Of a stretch of DNA of 64,000 nt, positions 1-8,476 are shown piece by piece. Position 1 is the first letter of the stretch. The number at the start of each line of letters is the position of its first letter. Position numbers and translations under genes: made by a program. Under the pieces are notes generated by a model. That model worked only from the letters and a program-made list of their open reading frames with translations. It ran no database searches and was not told the DNA's origin. This stretch comes from Pirellula sp. (GTDB lineage: Bacteria; Planctomycetota; Planctomycetia; Pirellulales; PNKZ01), in NCBI GenBank assembly GCA_013822735.1, contig PNKZ01000002.1, positions 682,001 to 746,000 on the forward strand. Reading direction: 5' to 3'.

Positions 1-504
1 TTTCTCGCCGCCGTCGTCGCTTTCGCCCACCATCCCGACGTCTTTTTCGGCGTTCTGATGCTCTTTCTCGGACTGACGACGGCCACGCGGGAGTATCAGG
101 ACAACTTAAAGTTACGCGAAGGGCTCCTTGTCGGCTTTTTCCTCGCCGGATTGGTTACGCTCGGCAGCCTTCAGGAATACTGGCTCCGGCCGCTCATTGG
201 GAGCCTTGGCGGCGCATCGTTATTCTTTGGCGCAATTTCGCTCACCGCCATTACGGATAATGCCGCGCTGACTTATCTCGGATCGCTTGTCGAGGGAATC
301 TCTCCCGATTTAAAGTATGCACTTGTCGCCGGCGCAGTCGCGGGAGGCGGTCTCACCGTCATCGCCAATGCTCCGAATCCTGCCGGGGTAGGCATTCTGC
401 AAACGGCCAAGGCGTTTGAAAACGGCGGAATCAGTCCGCTCCGGCTCTTTGTCGGAGCGCTCGCGCCTACATTGGTTGCCATCGTCTGCTTTTGGTTTAT
501 CTAG
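1..504 (+). CDS. Putative Na+/H+ antiporter, C-terminal part (5' end outside window)
   Basis: The frame is open from the first base of the window, so the start lies upstream. The 167 visible residues are almost wholly hydrophobic and form about four to five membrane segments. The stretch TAITDNAALTYLGSL, followed by a small-residue-rich segment ending in IANAPNPAGV, resembles the putative Na+/H+ antiporter family PF07399, whose acidic and Asn residues sit in broken helices. The product would be an inner-membrane cation/proton exchanger. It ends with TAG 21 bp before the next ATG, so the two genes may be co-transcribed. The family call rests on pattern recognition only; another ion-transporter family is possible. 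Confidence 0.7.
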   Translation, partial: FLAAVVAFAHHPDVFFGVLMLFLGLTTATREYQDNLKLREGLLVGFFLAGLVTLGSLQEYWLRPLIGSLGGASLFFGAISLTAITDNAALTYLGSLVEGISPDLKYALVAGAVAGGGLTVIANAPNPAGVGILQTAKAFENGGISPLRLFVGALAPTLVAIVCFWFI

Positions 505-525
505 TTCGAATTGAGAAATGGGAAC

Positions 526-1311
526 ATGAAGATCAACTTTGCCCTCGTCGTCGCCTTGTGCTTGGCTACATTTGCCGAGTTGCCTGCCGCGGAACCGGTT
601 AAGCCCAAGGCCGCCGTGGCTAAGCTGCCCGCGGTGCCCGCCGAGTCGATCGCCAAGAAGGCCGAGCTTCTCTTCTCCGACGACTTCCAAGCGGCGACGC
701 CTGCGAAGGAGTGGCATCGGGTCGTGCCGACGTTCGCCTTCGAAAACGGGGCGCTCAAAGGATCGCAAACGCGCGACGTGACCATCCCCGCCGCCGACGG
801 TAAGCCGGAAATCAGGGCCCATGCCGCCGTGCACGGCTTGGAGATTCCGACCAAAGACTGCGTCGTCGAATGTCGCATCAAGTTCGACGGCGCGACGATG
901 ATCGACGTCGAGTTTGACGATCGCAAATATACCGGCGCCCATTACGGACACCTTTGCCGCGCGCAGGTCCGTCTCAACGGCGTGACGATCATTGACGAAC
1001 GCGACGGCAACATGCGTAACGATATTCGCGAAATGCGCAACGACCCGACGAAGAAGGCCGAAGTCGCAAAGCTCCTCGTCGGTCGGCAGGTGACGTATCC
1101 GGCCAAGCTGGAGGCAGGTCGGTGGTATGTGTTGGTTGTCGAAACCGTCGGCGAAGAAATGCGCGTGACCATCGACGGCGCGCCCGCCGCCTATCTGAAA
1201 TCTTCCGGCATCGCCCACGCCACGAAGTCGAAGATCGAACTCGGCGTCGCCGGCAAAGACGGCTGGTTCGACGATGTGAAAGTGTGGAACGCGGCGCCGA
1301 TTAACCCGTAG
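526..1311 (+). CDS. Secreted LamG / 3-keto-disaccharide hydrolase-like protein
   Basis: 261 residues. ATG at 526 starts a clear signal peptide (MKINFALVVALCLATFAELPAAE); a TTG at 511 is possible but would add residues before it. After a Lys/Pro/Ala-rich linker, residues about 45-261 form a jelly-roll-type beta domain that opens with LFSDDF, a usual beginning of DUF1080/LamG-like domains in planctomycetes, and closes with GWFDDVKVWNA. An exported glycan-binding or glycan-acting protein is likely. I see no catalytic motif that fixes a reaction. Confidence 0.7.
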   Translation: MKINFALVVALCLATFAELPAAEPVKPKAAVAKLPAVPAESIAKKAELLFSDDFQAATPAKEWHRVVPTFAFENGALKGSQTRDVTIPAADGKPEIRAHAAVHGLEIPTKDCVVECRIKFDGATMIDVEFDDRKYTGAHYGHLCRAQVRLNGVTIIDERDGNMRNDIREMRNDPTKKAEVAKLLVGRQVTYPAKLEAGRWYVLVVETVGEEMRVTIDGAPAAYLKSSGIAHATKSKIELGVAGKDGWFDDVKVWNAAPINP

Positions 1312-1360
1312 TCGAGTGGCGTACCTAAACGCCGTGAATGCGGTCAGCCTGCCACGGAGT

Positions 1361-2203
1361 CTACCGAAACACGCCGGCGTCGTAAGCCGGCCAGAATTGC
1401 GCCGGCAGGCCTTTTTGTTCCATCGACGGGCCGATCTCTTGGCAGCGAGGCAAAGTTCGCGCCGCTTCGATGCCCGTGGTGATCTTGCCCGGCGTGAAGA
1501 CGAGTCGCGTCAGCGGCAGGCCGGCGATCGGCGTCAGATCGGTTACGTCGCAGCCCGCCATGTTCAACCGCTCCAGTTTCAAGAGCCGTCGCACGACGGC
1601 GATGCTCCGCACTTTCGTTCCTTCGATCGTCAGCGAGATGAGCGGCGAGCCGGCCAGCGATTCGATATCGTCGATCGGGGCGTTATTGAGCCAGAGTTCG
1701 TGCAGCGGAGCCCGTTGCAGCGGACCGATGTCGCGCACCTGCGTGTTCGACAGCCGCACTTCGCTGAGCGGCATCCCGTGCAACGGTCCGAGGTCGGCCA
1801 CCGGCGTGTCGTTGAGCGAAATCGCCGTGAGCTTCATCCCTCGGAGGGGTCGTAAGTCGGTGAGCGGGTTTTCTTCGGCGTAAAAAGCCCGCAGTGGTTG
1901 ACCGGTAAGAGGGCTGAGGTCGGTGACGCCCGTCGCTCTCAGATCGATCGCTAACAAAAGATCGTTTTCGAACTGCGCCTGCGCCTTGCCGTTGTAGTTC
2001 GGATTGGCGCTCTTCAGTGCCGCATGAAGCTCTTCGACATTGCGAATCGGCACGACCTTCGCTGCCGGTGTCGCCGCGGTCGCCGTTGCCTGCGCGGAAC
2101 CGGCGGGCGCTACGGGGGCCGATTTGTCACAGCCGCTCGTCAGCACAAAGCCCGGCAACGCAAGGCTCAGAACGATCCCCAGAGCAGGGCGGTACTCAAT
2201 CAC
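1361..2203 (-). CDS. Leucine-rich-repeat lipoprotein
   Basis: 280 residues. GTG at 2203 was chosen because GAGGAAG lies 7 bases upstream on the minus strand; an ATG at 2245 would put a long Arg-rich stretch ahead of the signal peptide. The N-terminus has a hydrophobic segment ending in the lipobox LTSGC, so a lipid-anchored protein is expected. From about residue 80 to 260 it carries irregular repeats of roughly 22 residues (LTDLRPLRGM, VADLGPLHGM, VRDIGPLQRA, IDDIESLAGS, VTDLTPIAGL), a leucine-rich solenoid common in planctomycete surface proteins and Ser/Thr kinases. It probably binds a protein or glycan; the partner is unknown. Confidence 0.75.
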   Translation of the reverse strand: MIEYRPALGIVLSLALPGFVLTSGCDKSAPVAPAGSAQATATAATPAAKVVPIRNVEELHAALKSANPNYNGKAQAQFENDLLLAIDLRATGVTDLSPLTGQPLRAFYAEENPLTDLRPLRGMKLTAISLNDTPVADLGPLHGMPLSEVRLSNTQVRDIGPLQRAPLHELWLNNAPIDDIESLAGSPLISLTIEGTKVRSIAVVRRLLKLERLNMAGCDVTDLTPIAGLPLTRLVFTPGKITTGIEAARTLPRCQEIGPSMEQKGLPAQFWPAYDAGVFR

Positions 2204-2693
2204 GCGATTGCTTCCTCGAAGGTTGGGACGAAATGTGCGGCGCACTCAATTCGAGGCCTACTGTAGTTGAGTTGACGACGGTTGTCAGCCTTCGGCGCGC
2301 CGAACATTGTGAAATCGTGTGCGCGTAAAGTGCACATGCATCCCGGCTTACGCTTCGGCCGACGACGGACCGCGACCTGCCGGCACGGTTGCTGCATTAA
2401 CCATCTGCGGCGAAACGATCGACGCGACGTCGGAACTTTCGCCGCACCAGACAATTTGGGACTGGGGGTCGAATTTTGGCCCGGACCCCTCTGCCATCGG
2501 TCCTCAGTCCCATTTTCCTAATCGGGCCTGCATCGTGCAAAGACGACGCAGGACTTACCGCGAGCTCGGCGACGGTCCAGAGTTGCCGAGCTCGAAAAGC
2601 TTCGCGCGCTGCAGGTCGGGTGGCTGGGGCAGCATGCCCCAGGGTTTGGAAGGCATAAACTCCGGGGCATCGCTAAGTCCTGCCCCAGCCACC
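2204..2693. other. Intergenic region with compound hairpins
   Basis: 490 bases between two minus-strand genes. I see no convincing coding frame. The right half (2561-2694) holds two nested or adjacent inverted repeats, listed separately. The left part should contain the promoter of the lipoprotein gene, but I see no clear -35/-10 pair. Confidence 0.5.
2561..2594. repeat. Inverted repeat, 10-bp arms
   Basis: CGAGCTCGGC (2561-2570) and GCCGAGCTCG (2585-2594) are exact reverse complements around a 14-base loop. No T-run follows, so it is not a standard terminator. Confidence 0.6.
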
Positions 2694-2694
2694 C
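2618..2694. repeat. Compound inverted repeat, 14-bp outer arms
   Basis: GGGTGGCTGGGGCA (2618-2631) pairs perfectly with TGCCCCAGCCACCC (2681-2694). Inside it ATGCCCC (2634-2640) pairs with GGGGCAT (2664-2670). The right outer arm ends on the first base of the stop codon of the Nif3-like gene. This may be a dispersed palindromic element or a 3' stem-loop of that transcript. Confidence 0.6.
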
Positions 2695-3503
2695 TACACC
2701 ACGCGTCGCAGCGGATCGGCCTCGTCGCAGGCGGCCCAAACCTTGGTTTTGGGAAACGCCTGCTGAAGGTCGTCCGCTAAGATCTCCAAAGCAAATCGCT
2801 CGCTTGCGTAGTGGCCGACAAGCACCAGCGCAATACCCGCCGCTTCGGCTTCCAGCGCCGTGTGGAAGTTGGCTTCGCCGGTGAGAAAGCAATCGGCTCC
2901 GACGGCGACGGCCTGCCGCAGCAAGTCGCCGCCGCTGCCGCAGCAAATTGCCACGCTGCGCACCTGCCGATCTGCCGGGCCGACGACGGCCACATCCGTC
3001 GCGCGCAGAACGGCCTTCGCGTGCTTGGCAAATGCGTCGAGCGTCAAGCCTGCGCGAAGCACTCCCCGCCGGCCGACGCCGATTTGCGGATCGTTTGCAG
3101 CTGCGATGGCCGTTAGCGGAGCGATGTCGCTCAGGTTCAGAAGCTCCGCCAATCGCTGATTGATTCCGCGCGCCGCGGAATCGAAGCCGGTGTGCGGGCT
3201 GTATACGGAAATGCCGGCCGACGCCAATCGCCAAACACGCCCCCCGTCGAACGAGCCCGTCGTAACGGCCTTCAGCGGACGAAACGGCAATGGATGATGG
3301 ACGACGACGAGATCGGCCCGCTCCGTGACGGCTTCTTCGACGACGTCGCGCGTGAGCGAGAGGCAGGTCATAATGCGCGCCGCGGGGCGTGCGCCGTCGC
3401 CGATGAGTAGGCCGACATTGTCCCAATCGGCGGCCAGCGATTTGGGGGCCAACGCTTCCATGAACGCGCCGACGTCGGCGACGGTCGTCATGGTTTCCGT
3501 CAT
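2694..3503 (-). CDS. Nif3-like dinuclear metal centre protein
   Basis: 269 residues, a normal length for short bacterial Nif3/YbgI proteins (DUF34, PF01784). Expected metal ligands are visible: the HH pair in VVVHHPLPF (H69, H70), HTGFD (H104, D108), and near the C-terminus GHYASERFALE, with the late His and Glu. The family forms hexameric toroids with two metals per subunit. It was once called GTP cyclohydrolase I type 2, but its cellular function is unsettled. ATG at 3501-3503 overlaps the TGA of the upstream gene (ATGA), which fixes the start and implies translational coupling to the 861-residue secreted protein. Confidence 0.9.
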   Translation of the reverse strand: MTETMTTVADVGAFMEALAPKSLAADWDNVGLLIGDGARPAARIMTCLSLTRDVVEEAVTERADLVVVHHPLPFRPLKAVTTGSFDGGRVWRLASAGISVYSPHTGFDSAARGINQRLAELLNLSDIAPLTAIAAANDPQIGVGRRGVLRAGLTLDAFAKHAKAVLRATDVAVVGPADRQVRSVAICCGSGGDLLRQAVAVGADCFLTGEANFHTALEAEAAGIALVLVGHYASERFALEILADDLQQAFPKTKVWAACDEADPLRRVV

Positions 3504-6085
3504 TGCTTTTCTCCCACCGTGAAGCGACGGCTCAGCACGCGCTCTCCTTCTTGTTCTTCGGCCCGGAGCCAAAGCGTCTTCCCGGCGAGGCTCGCGCCGT
3601 CGGGAATGCGATAGTTTCGCACATCGATTCCCGGCGGCAATTCCACGATTTGAGCGCGCATGCGGCGTTGGTTGGGGGCGTACAAATAGCAGCGGAAGCT
3701 CACATTGCGCTGCGAGTTGTTGATGAGCCGCTGTTCTACTTCGAGATCGTTGCCGATGATGCGCGTTTCGACTTCCAGGACAACTTCGTTATTGCCGATC
3801 TGCACTTGCCGGTAAAGTTGGAACTGCCGACGACGTTCGCCGTTTAAGTCGTTGTCGATGCGGAGCAGATGAAACCCGGTCTCCGCCGACAGCGGCAGGA
3901 CAATGTCGAACGTCAGGTTGTGCTTTTCCCCTTCAGCGAGCGAAATGTCGAAGCTGCGTGGGCGAATCTGCCAGCCGTCGGGCCCGCCGATAGTGATCTT
4001 ACCCTGGACCGGTTGCTTGAAGGTGTTGGTGATGGTGAGCGTGCACGGGAGCGGCTCGCCGAACACTTCGCGCAACTGCGGTCGCTCGATTTTGCAGCCG
4101 CGGTCCCAAATGAACGTGTCGCGATCGAGGCCGACGCCGATGATCGGCACCGGACCGACGTTTACCACCCGTTTGCCGTCGACGACGTGGGGGGCGATCG
4201 ATCGCCCCCACAGATCGAAGAATTTTACGCCGTCGAGTTCTGCGGTCTCGGTGTCGGGCGTCGGGTTGCTGATGATGAGTACGGCGTCGCGCTCGCGCAG
4301 AAAGAGCCGATTGTCGCTGTTGCCCGGCAACCGCAACGAACCGGCCGCTTGAGCCCCTTCGAGCACGGCGGTGATCGTTCGCCAAGGGAGGTAGAGCTCG
4401 CCCGGCTCGCCGTTGCGTCCGAGGAGTCCGGTATCGGTATGGAAGGGTTCGATGAAGAACAGCGATGTATTGGGAGCCGTTTTCGCCGCCATCACGCGTT
4501 GGATGAGGTCCGCCGTGCGGTCTTCCGACGAATAGTCGTTGCGCGGCAGCGCCGACATACTCAGCCAGCGCTGCACGCCGGGCGTTTGGGTCGTTTCCAG
4601 GCAGCGCTCCATTTCATCGGCGGTAAGTTCCGGCGACGCGGTCATCGCCAAGTAACGCCAGGCCGGACGTTCGGCCTGCGGCGGCTCCGTCGACCAAGAC
4701 CAAGCCACGCCGAGCACCGCGTCCTGTTCGATCCGATCGAATTCCTCTTTGACGACGCGAATGCGTTCGACCGCGCCCGGGAGCGATTCGAAACCGAGAT
4801 CGCGATCATCACCTAGTTGCCAGCCGCGGACCTTGAAGGCCAAGTCGAGCAAGATGGGCTCGATCCCGGGAAGCCATTGGTCGCGATCTTGGCGAAATAC
4901 TTGCGCCGCGGAGACGTCCTCGGCCGTCACGCCGGATTCGGAAGCGACGGTCTGCGGCGAAAGAGTTCCTATGACGCCGATGCCTTGCACGTTGAGGCGT
5001 TCGATAAACTTCTTCAGCTTCGTACCCGCGCCTGCATCTTTGGCGTTGAACCATACCGGATACTTCAGACGCCGCACGCCGGTATCGTGGAGTAGCTGAT
5101 GCAGGTGTTCGCCGTGCGGAACATACTCCGGGTGCAGAATGCTCCAGCCGAACTCGGAGCCGGCGTTGGCTTCGGGATCGCGCAGTGCGGCGAGCGGCGC
5201 CGTGATGACGAGCGACGTCGCGTCTTCTTGGATCAAGCCTTGCTTGCCGAAAACGCTGACGACCCCTTGATAGTAGCCCGGCTCGCGCAAGTTGGGCTTC
5301 CAGGTAAACGATCGGGGATCGTTCGGGCGGCGCGGATCGAAGAATGACGATTGCTCTTCGTCCGTGCACTGCTTGCCCTCGCGATCATACAATTGTAGTC
5401 GCGCGCGAACGGTCGGCTCGTTGAGGCCGGTGAGCGTGAGCGTCAACTCGACCGGTTCGCCGAGCGGGAAGACGTTAAACGGCCGCCCTCCTTGAACGTT
5501 CTTTCGCGGGAGCTTGCCGATCCAAACGTCGTCGAATCGCGCGGCGCCGCGCAGATCGGCCTCGGCGCCTGCCGCCGGACCGACGTGAATTTCGACGTCG
5601 ACGAACCGCACCGCCGGATCATCGCAAAATGCCGGGCCGATGCGCACCTTGGCCCAATCGCGATTGCCGCGGAAACGCGGGCCGATTTCCGTTTGGATCG
5701 GCTGCTTCTTGTCGTCGAGAAAGCGCAGCGCGACGTAGGCTTCGTCGTGCGTGAGATCGGTGGTTTTGACGAACGCTTCGGCGATGTATTCGCTGCCCGA
5801 CTCATACGGCTGAGGCGGACTGCTCGCCGCCGCGGCGCCGCCGTTGAGCGTGAAGCGAAAACAGAAGTCCCCTTGCGGCGAAGCGTCGCGGGCAATTTTC
5901 AAGTCGAGAAAGTGCGGATAGCCGGGCCCTCGACGCCGTTGCCAATTCTGAGGCCAGCCGTCGAAGTCGTCGTCGGAGCTTTCTTCGAAGTCGCACCGAT
6001 AGATCGGTACGGCTCCCGCGTAGCGGCTCTCAATAGGCGCATCGCCGGCGGCGGCTACAATCAGAAGACTTAGCAGTAACGACAT
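3500..6085 (-). CDS. Large secreted protein, CBM-like N-terminus and glycosidase-like middle region
   Basis: 861 residues. The ATG at 6085 is preceded by GAGGAAA about 9-10 bases upstream and begins a signal peptide ending near AAAGDAP. Residues about 25-200 look like a carbohydrate-binding jelly roll (YRCDFEESSDDDFDGWP; RFDDVWIG). Residues about 310-560 contain LLHDTGVRRLKYPVWFN and GIGVIGTLSPQT, with the rhythm of a TIM-barrel glycosidase. The C-terminal third is beta-rich (FTITNTFKQPVQG-type segments), as in Ig-like modules. I cannot identify catalytic acids. It overlaps the Nif3-like gene by 4 bp. Best described as an exported, probably glycan-related protein of unknown activity. Confidence 0.75.
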   Translation of the reverse strand: MSLLLSLLIVAAAGDAPIESRYAGAVPIYRCDFEESSDDDFDGWPQNWQRRRGPGYPHFLDLKIARDASPQGDFCFRFTLNGGAAAASSPPQPYESGSEYIAEAFVKTTDLTHDEAYVALRFLDDKKQPIQTEIGPRFRGNRDWAKVRIGPAFCDDPAVRFVDVEIHVGPAAGAEADLRGAARFDDVWIGKLPRKNVQGGRPFNVFPLGEPVELTLTLTGLNEPTVRARLQLYDREGKQCTDEEQSSFFDPRRPNDPRSFTWKPNLREPGYYQGVVSVFGKQGLIQEDATSLVITAPLAALRDPEANAGSEFGWSILHPEYVPHGEHLHQLLHDTGVRRLKYPVWFNAKDAGAGTKLKKFIERLNVQGIGVIGTLSPQTVASESGVTAEDVSAAQVFRQDRDQWLPGIEPILLDLAFKVRGWQLGDDRDLGFESLPGAVERIRVVKEEFDRIEQDAVLGVAWSWSTEPPQAERPAWRYLAMTASPELTADEMERCLETTQTPGVQRWLSMSALPRNDYSSEDRTADLIQRVMAAKTAPNTSLFFIEPFHTDTGLLGRNGEPGELYLPWRTITAVLEGAQAAGSLRLPGNSDNRLFLRERDAVLIISNPTPDTETAELDGVKFFDLWGRSIAPHVVDGKRVVNVGPVPIIGVGLDRDTFIWDRGCKIERPQLREVFGEPLPCTLTITNTFKQPVQGKITIGGPDGWQIRPRSFDISLAEGEKHNLTFDIVLPLSAETGFHLLRIDNDLNGERRRQFQLYRQVQIGNNEVVLEVETRIIGNDLEVEQRLINNSQRNVSFRCYLYAPNQRRMRAQIVELPPGIDVRNYRIPDGASLAGKTLWLRAEEQEGERVLSRRFTVGEKQ

Positions 6086-6263
6086 TGCGGCGATTTCCTC
6101 GGGGCGCTGTAGCTCGGTATCGACCTAAAGTCGACGTAATCCGGAAGGCAAATCGGATAGTCGCTACAATCGCTAGACTTTGCCGCGGTGAGTCCGCGGC
6201 TTCGTTGCCGGCATTGCCGTCGCGCCGAGTTGGTTTTGTTCTTGCATTTTTCGAGGAGTTGCC

Positions 6264-7046
6264 GTGCCTGCGTTGCGAGTAGCCGTGCAATTGAAATGTC
6301 TACCGCTCCCCCTGCCGAAGGCGATTGCCAAGGCGCGCGAAATGGGGGCGCAAGCGGTGGAGTTTGACGCACGCGGGCAGCTGCGTCCCGCCGATCTCAC
6401 GGCAACCGCGATTCGCGAAGTGCGCAAGTTGCTGGAAGATCACGAACTCACGGTCGCGGCCGTCGAGTTTCAAACGCGCCGCGGTTACGGCGTCGTCGAA
6501 GATCTTGATCGTCGCGTGGAAGCGACGAAGTCGGCCATGCGCATGGCGCGGCAGCTTGGTTCCGATTTGGTCGTTAACCAGGTCGGCCAAGTTCCCGCCG
6601 ATTTGAATTCGCCCGAAGGGCAAATGCTGATCGAGGTGCTGCGCGATCTCGGGCTCCACTCGCAACATGCCGGTGCTTGGCTGGCGGCGGAAACCTGCAG
6701 CGAAACCGGCGCCGATTTGCGACGCCTCATCGACGCCCTTCCCAAGGGGTCGCTCTTTGCGACGCTCGATCCGGGAAATCTGCTCATCAACGGCTTTTCG
6801 GCGATGGAAGCGGCCGAGGCTTTGAACGACAGCATCCGCCACGTGCATGCGCGCGATGCCGTGCGCGATATCGGCCGCAAGCGAGGGCTCGAAGTGCAGT
6901 TTGGCCGTGGCGCTATTGACTGGCCGGCGCTGCTCGGCCTGCTCGAAACCCAAGGCTTTCGCGGCTTTGTTTCGGTCGAACGAGAAGAGTCGGAGGACCG
7001 CCTGCTGGAAATCGCGCAGGCCGTGCGGTACCTTGCAGGCATCTGA
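6264..7046 (+). CDS. Xylose isomerase-like TIM-barrel (sugar phosphate isomerase/epimerase)
   Basis: 260 residues. The GTG at 6264 is chosen for GAGGAG at 6253-6258; the protein then begins MPALRVAVQL, the first strand of the barrel. The fold of AP endonuclease 2 / xylose isomerase-like proteins (PF01261) is suggested by HDP-like segments: ATLDPGNLLINGF (metal-binding Asp/Asn), IRHVHARDAV (His with HARD) and GFVSVERE (final Glu). The role would be isomerisation or epimerisation of a sugar or a related cytosolic substrate, which cannot be named from sequence. A small secreted protein gene follows 34 bp downstream on the same strand. Confidence 0.8.
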   Translation: MPALRVAVQLKCLPLPLPKAIAKAREMGAQAVEFDARGQLRPADLTATAIREVRKLLEDHELTVAAVEFQTRRGYGVVEDLDRRVEATKSAMRMARQLGSDLVVNQVGQVPADLNSPEGQMLIEVLRDLGLHSQHAGAWLAAETCSETGADLRRLIDALPKGSLFATLDPGNLLINGFSAMEAAEALNDSIRHVHARDAVRDIGRKRGLEVQFGRGAIDWPALLGLLETQGFRGFVSVEREESEDRLLEIAQAVRYLAGI

Positions 7047-7080
7047 ATTCCTCGGCAGTCGCGACATAGGACGCATACCC

Positions 7081-7593
7081 ATGACACGCTTTGTACAGTG
7101 TTGCTTCGCCGCCGCATTCGTCGCGGCATCGCTTTGCTCGACCGCCCGCGCCGCCGAACCGGCCAAGGGAGGCGCACTCTCGCAGGCCGAACTCGAGAAG
7201 GGCTTCGAAGAGACTCTCTCCGGCTGTGTCTTCCGCGGCTACTTCACCTTGCGAGGGCAGGAGCAAGCCAAGGGACTCAAAGAAGAAAAGTACACGATTA
7301 CAAGTGCCAAGAAGCTTCCCGGCGACGACGACCTATGGGTGCTCAACGTTCGCATTCAATACGGCGACCACGACCTCACGCTGCCGTTGACGCTGCAAGT
7401 GAAGTGGGCCGGCGATACGCCGATCATCACGCTTACCGATATGCTGATTCCGGGACTCGGGAAGTTTACTTCGCGCGTCATCGTCTATCGCGGGCAGTAC
7501 GCCGGCACCTGGGACGGTGGCGGAGATCACGGCGGTCATCTTTTCGGCAAAATCGAGAAGATTGACGATACGAAAGAAGACGACGCGAAGTAA
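7081..7593 (+). CDS. Small secreted protein of unknown function
   Basis: 170 residues. ATG at 7081 gives a signal peptide (MTRFVQCCFAAAFVAASLCSTARAAE). The mature part (GCVFRGYFTL, LWVLNVRIQY, VKWAGDTPIITLTDM, YAGTWDGGGDHGGHLFG) is beta-rich and ends in an acidic tail. Similar small exported proteins are frequent in planctomycetes, but I recognise no named domain or catalytic motif. The gene lies 34 bp after the isomerase-like gene and is convergent with the sigma factor gene. Confidence 0.65.
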   Translation: MTRFVQCCFAAAFVAASLCSTARAAEPAKGGALSQAELEKGFEETLSGCVFRGYFTLRGQEQAKGLKEEKYTITSAKKLPGDDDLWVLNVRIQYGDHDLTLPLTLQVKWAGDTPIITLTDMLIPGLGKFTSRVIVYRGQYAGTWDGGGDHGGHLFGKIEKIDDTKEDDAK

Positions 7594-7616
7594 TTGCGCG
7601 ATCTTGCACGTCGTAG

Positions 7617-7637
7617 CCCCCGTCGAGCCGCCGGGGG
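7617..7637. repeat. Small GC hairpin between convergent genes
   Basis: CCCCCG (7617-7622) pairs with CGGGGG (7632-7637) around a 9-base loop, between convergent genes. There is no T-run, so it is a weak or rho-assisted terminator at best. Confidence 0.3.
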
Positions 7638-7669
7638 GAATCGGCGCAGCGAACTCGCACGTTTGAACG

Positions 7670-8317
7670 CTACGCCAATTCCGGAAACACGGCCGGCGAA
7701 AGGCTTTGCTTGCGCAGGCCGTCGCGAAGCCGCGTGAGAAAATCGAACTTATAGTTCGCCACCGCCTGCTCGCTGATATCGAGTTGCCCGGCGACTTCTT
7801 TGTTTGATCGTCCGCGCACGAAGAGTAGTTCCAAGCACGCAATGCGCTGGTGCTCCCCCTTCTCGCGCCAGCGGGCCACGACGTCGGCCAAAATTACCGC
7901 GAGCGCTTCGGCTTCCAATCCGCGTCGCTCGCCGCTGCGCGCCAGGCTACCGACGCTCCGCGCCGAATCGATCGGCCCGGCGTCGGCGGGATGTGCGCTC
8001 GCGTTGGTGTCGGCGCCTGGCATCAGCGGCACCGTCGGCCGGCGTCCTTGCCTACGCAAGTGGTCTGTGAGCTTATGGGCACAGATCGAGAAGAGATACG
8101 TCTCCAGCCCGCGGGCGGAATCGTAGTTCGGCAAGCTGACCAGGAATCCGACGAACGTCTCTTGAACGACGTCGTCGACGGCCCCGCCGTCTCCCAGTCG
8201 CGAACGTACGAACGCCGCGAGACGCCCTTCATACGACGCAATGAAATCACGCCACGCGTCGGCGTCGCCGCCGCGAATCTGTTCGACGAACGTTTGCTCA
8301 GGTCCTGCGACGCTCAT
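7670..8317 (-). CDS. ECF-type RNA polymerase sigma factor
   Basis: 215 residues from ATG at 8317 (MSVAGPEQTF); the frame stays open to 8413 but the extra residues are unlike a sigma factor. Region 2 is seen in DADAWRDFIASYEGRLAAFV and DDVVQETFVGFLVSL, with the region 2.4 segment around LETYLFSICAHKLTDHLRRQGR. Region 4 is the helix-turn-helix LLFVRGRSNKEVAGQLDISEQAVANYKF. It should direct RNA polymerase to an alternative promoter set. No anti-sigma gene is adjacent; the divergent neighbour is a DUF1549/DUF1553 gene, so autoregulation or control of that locus is possible but unproven. Confidence 0.9.
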   Translation of the reverse strand: MSVAGPEQTFVEQIRGGDADAWRDFIASYEGRLAAFVRSRLGDGGAVDDVVQETFVGFLVSLPNYDSARGLETYLFSICAHKLTDHLRRQGRRPTVPLMPGADTNASAHPADAGPIDSARSVGSLARSGERRGLEAEALAVILADVVARWREKGEHQRIACLELLFVRGRSNKEVAGQLDISEQAVANYKFDFLTRLRDGLRKQSLSPAVFPELA

Positions 8318-8476
8318 TGACCGGTGGAATCCACACGGAAAGGAAAAGTCATATCGTGTGCGCTCGATGCGAACCGTGGTTCTCATTCTCCGTGGGCTGC
8401 TCGCTATGGACAAGCGCCCCCGAATCGAAAATCATGAGTGGTGAGAATGTTTTACCGTCCCAAGCCGAGATGCTCC

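Noticed and set aside
310-1218. A 302-residue minus-strand open frame opposite the antiporter and LamG-like genes.
   Set aside because: It is antisense to two genes with clear protein features; its composition is that of a high-GC shadow frame.
3869-4816. A 315-residue plus-strand open frame opposite the 861-residue secreted protein.
   Set aside because: Antisense shadow frame, rich in Arg and without domain features; the minus-strand frame has a signal peptide and domain rhythm.
6165-6170. TACAAT upstream of the isomerase-like gene as a -10 element.
   Set aside because: No -35 match 16-18 bases upstream, so it is not supported as a promoter.
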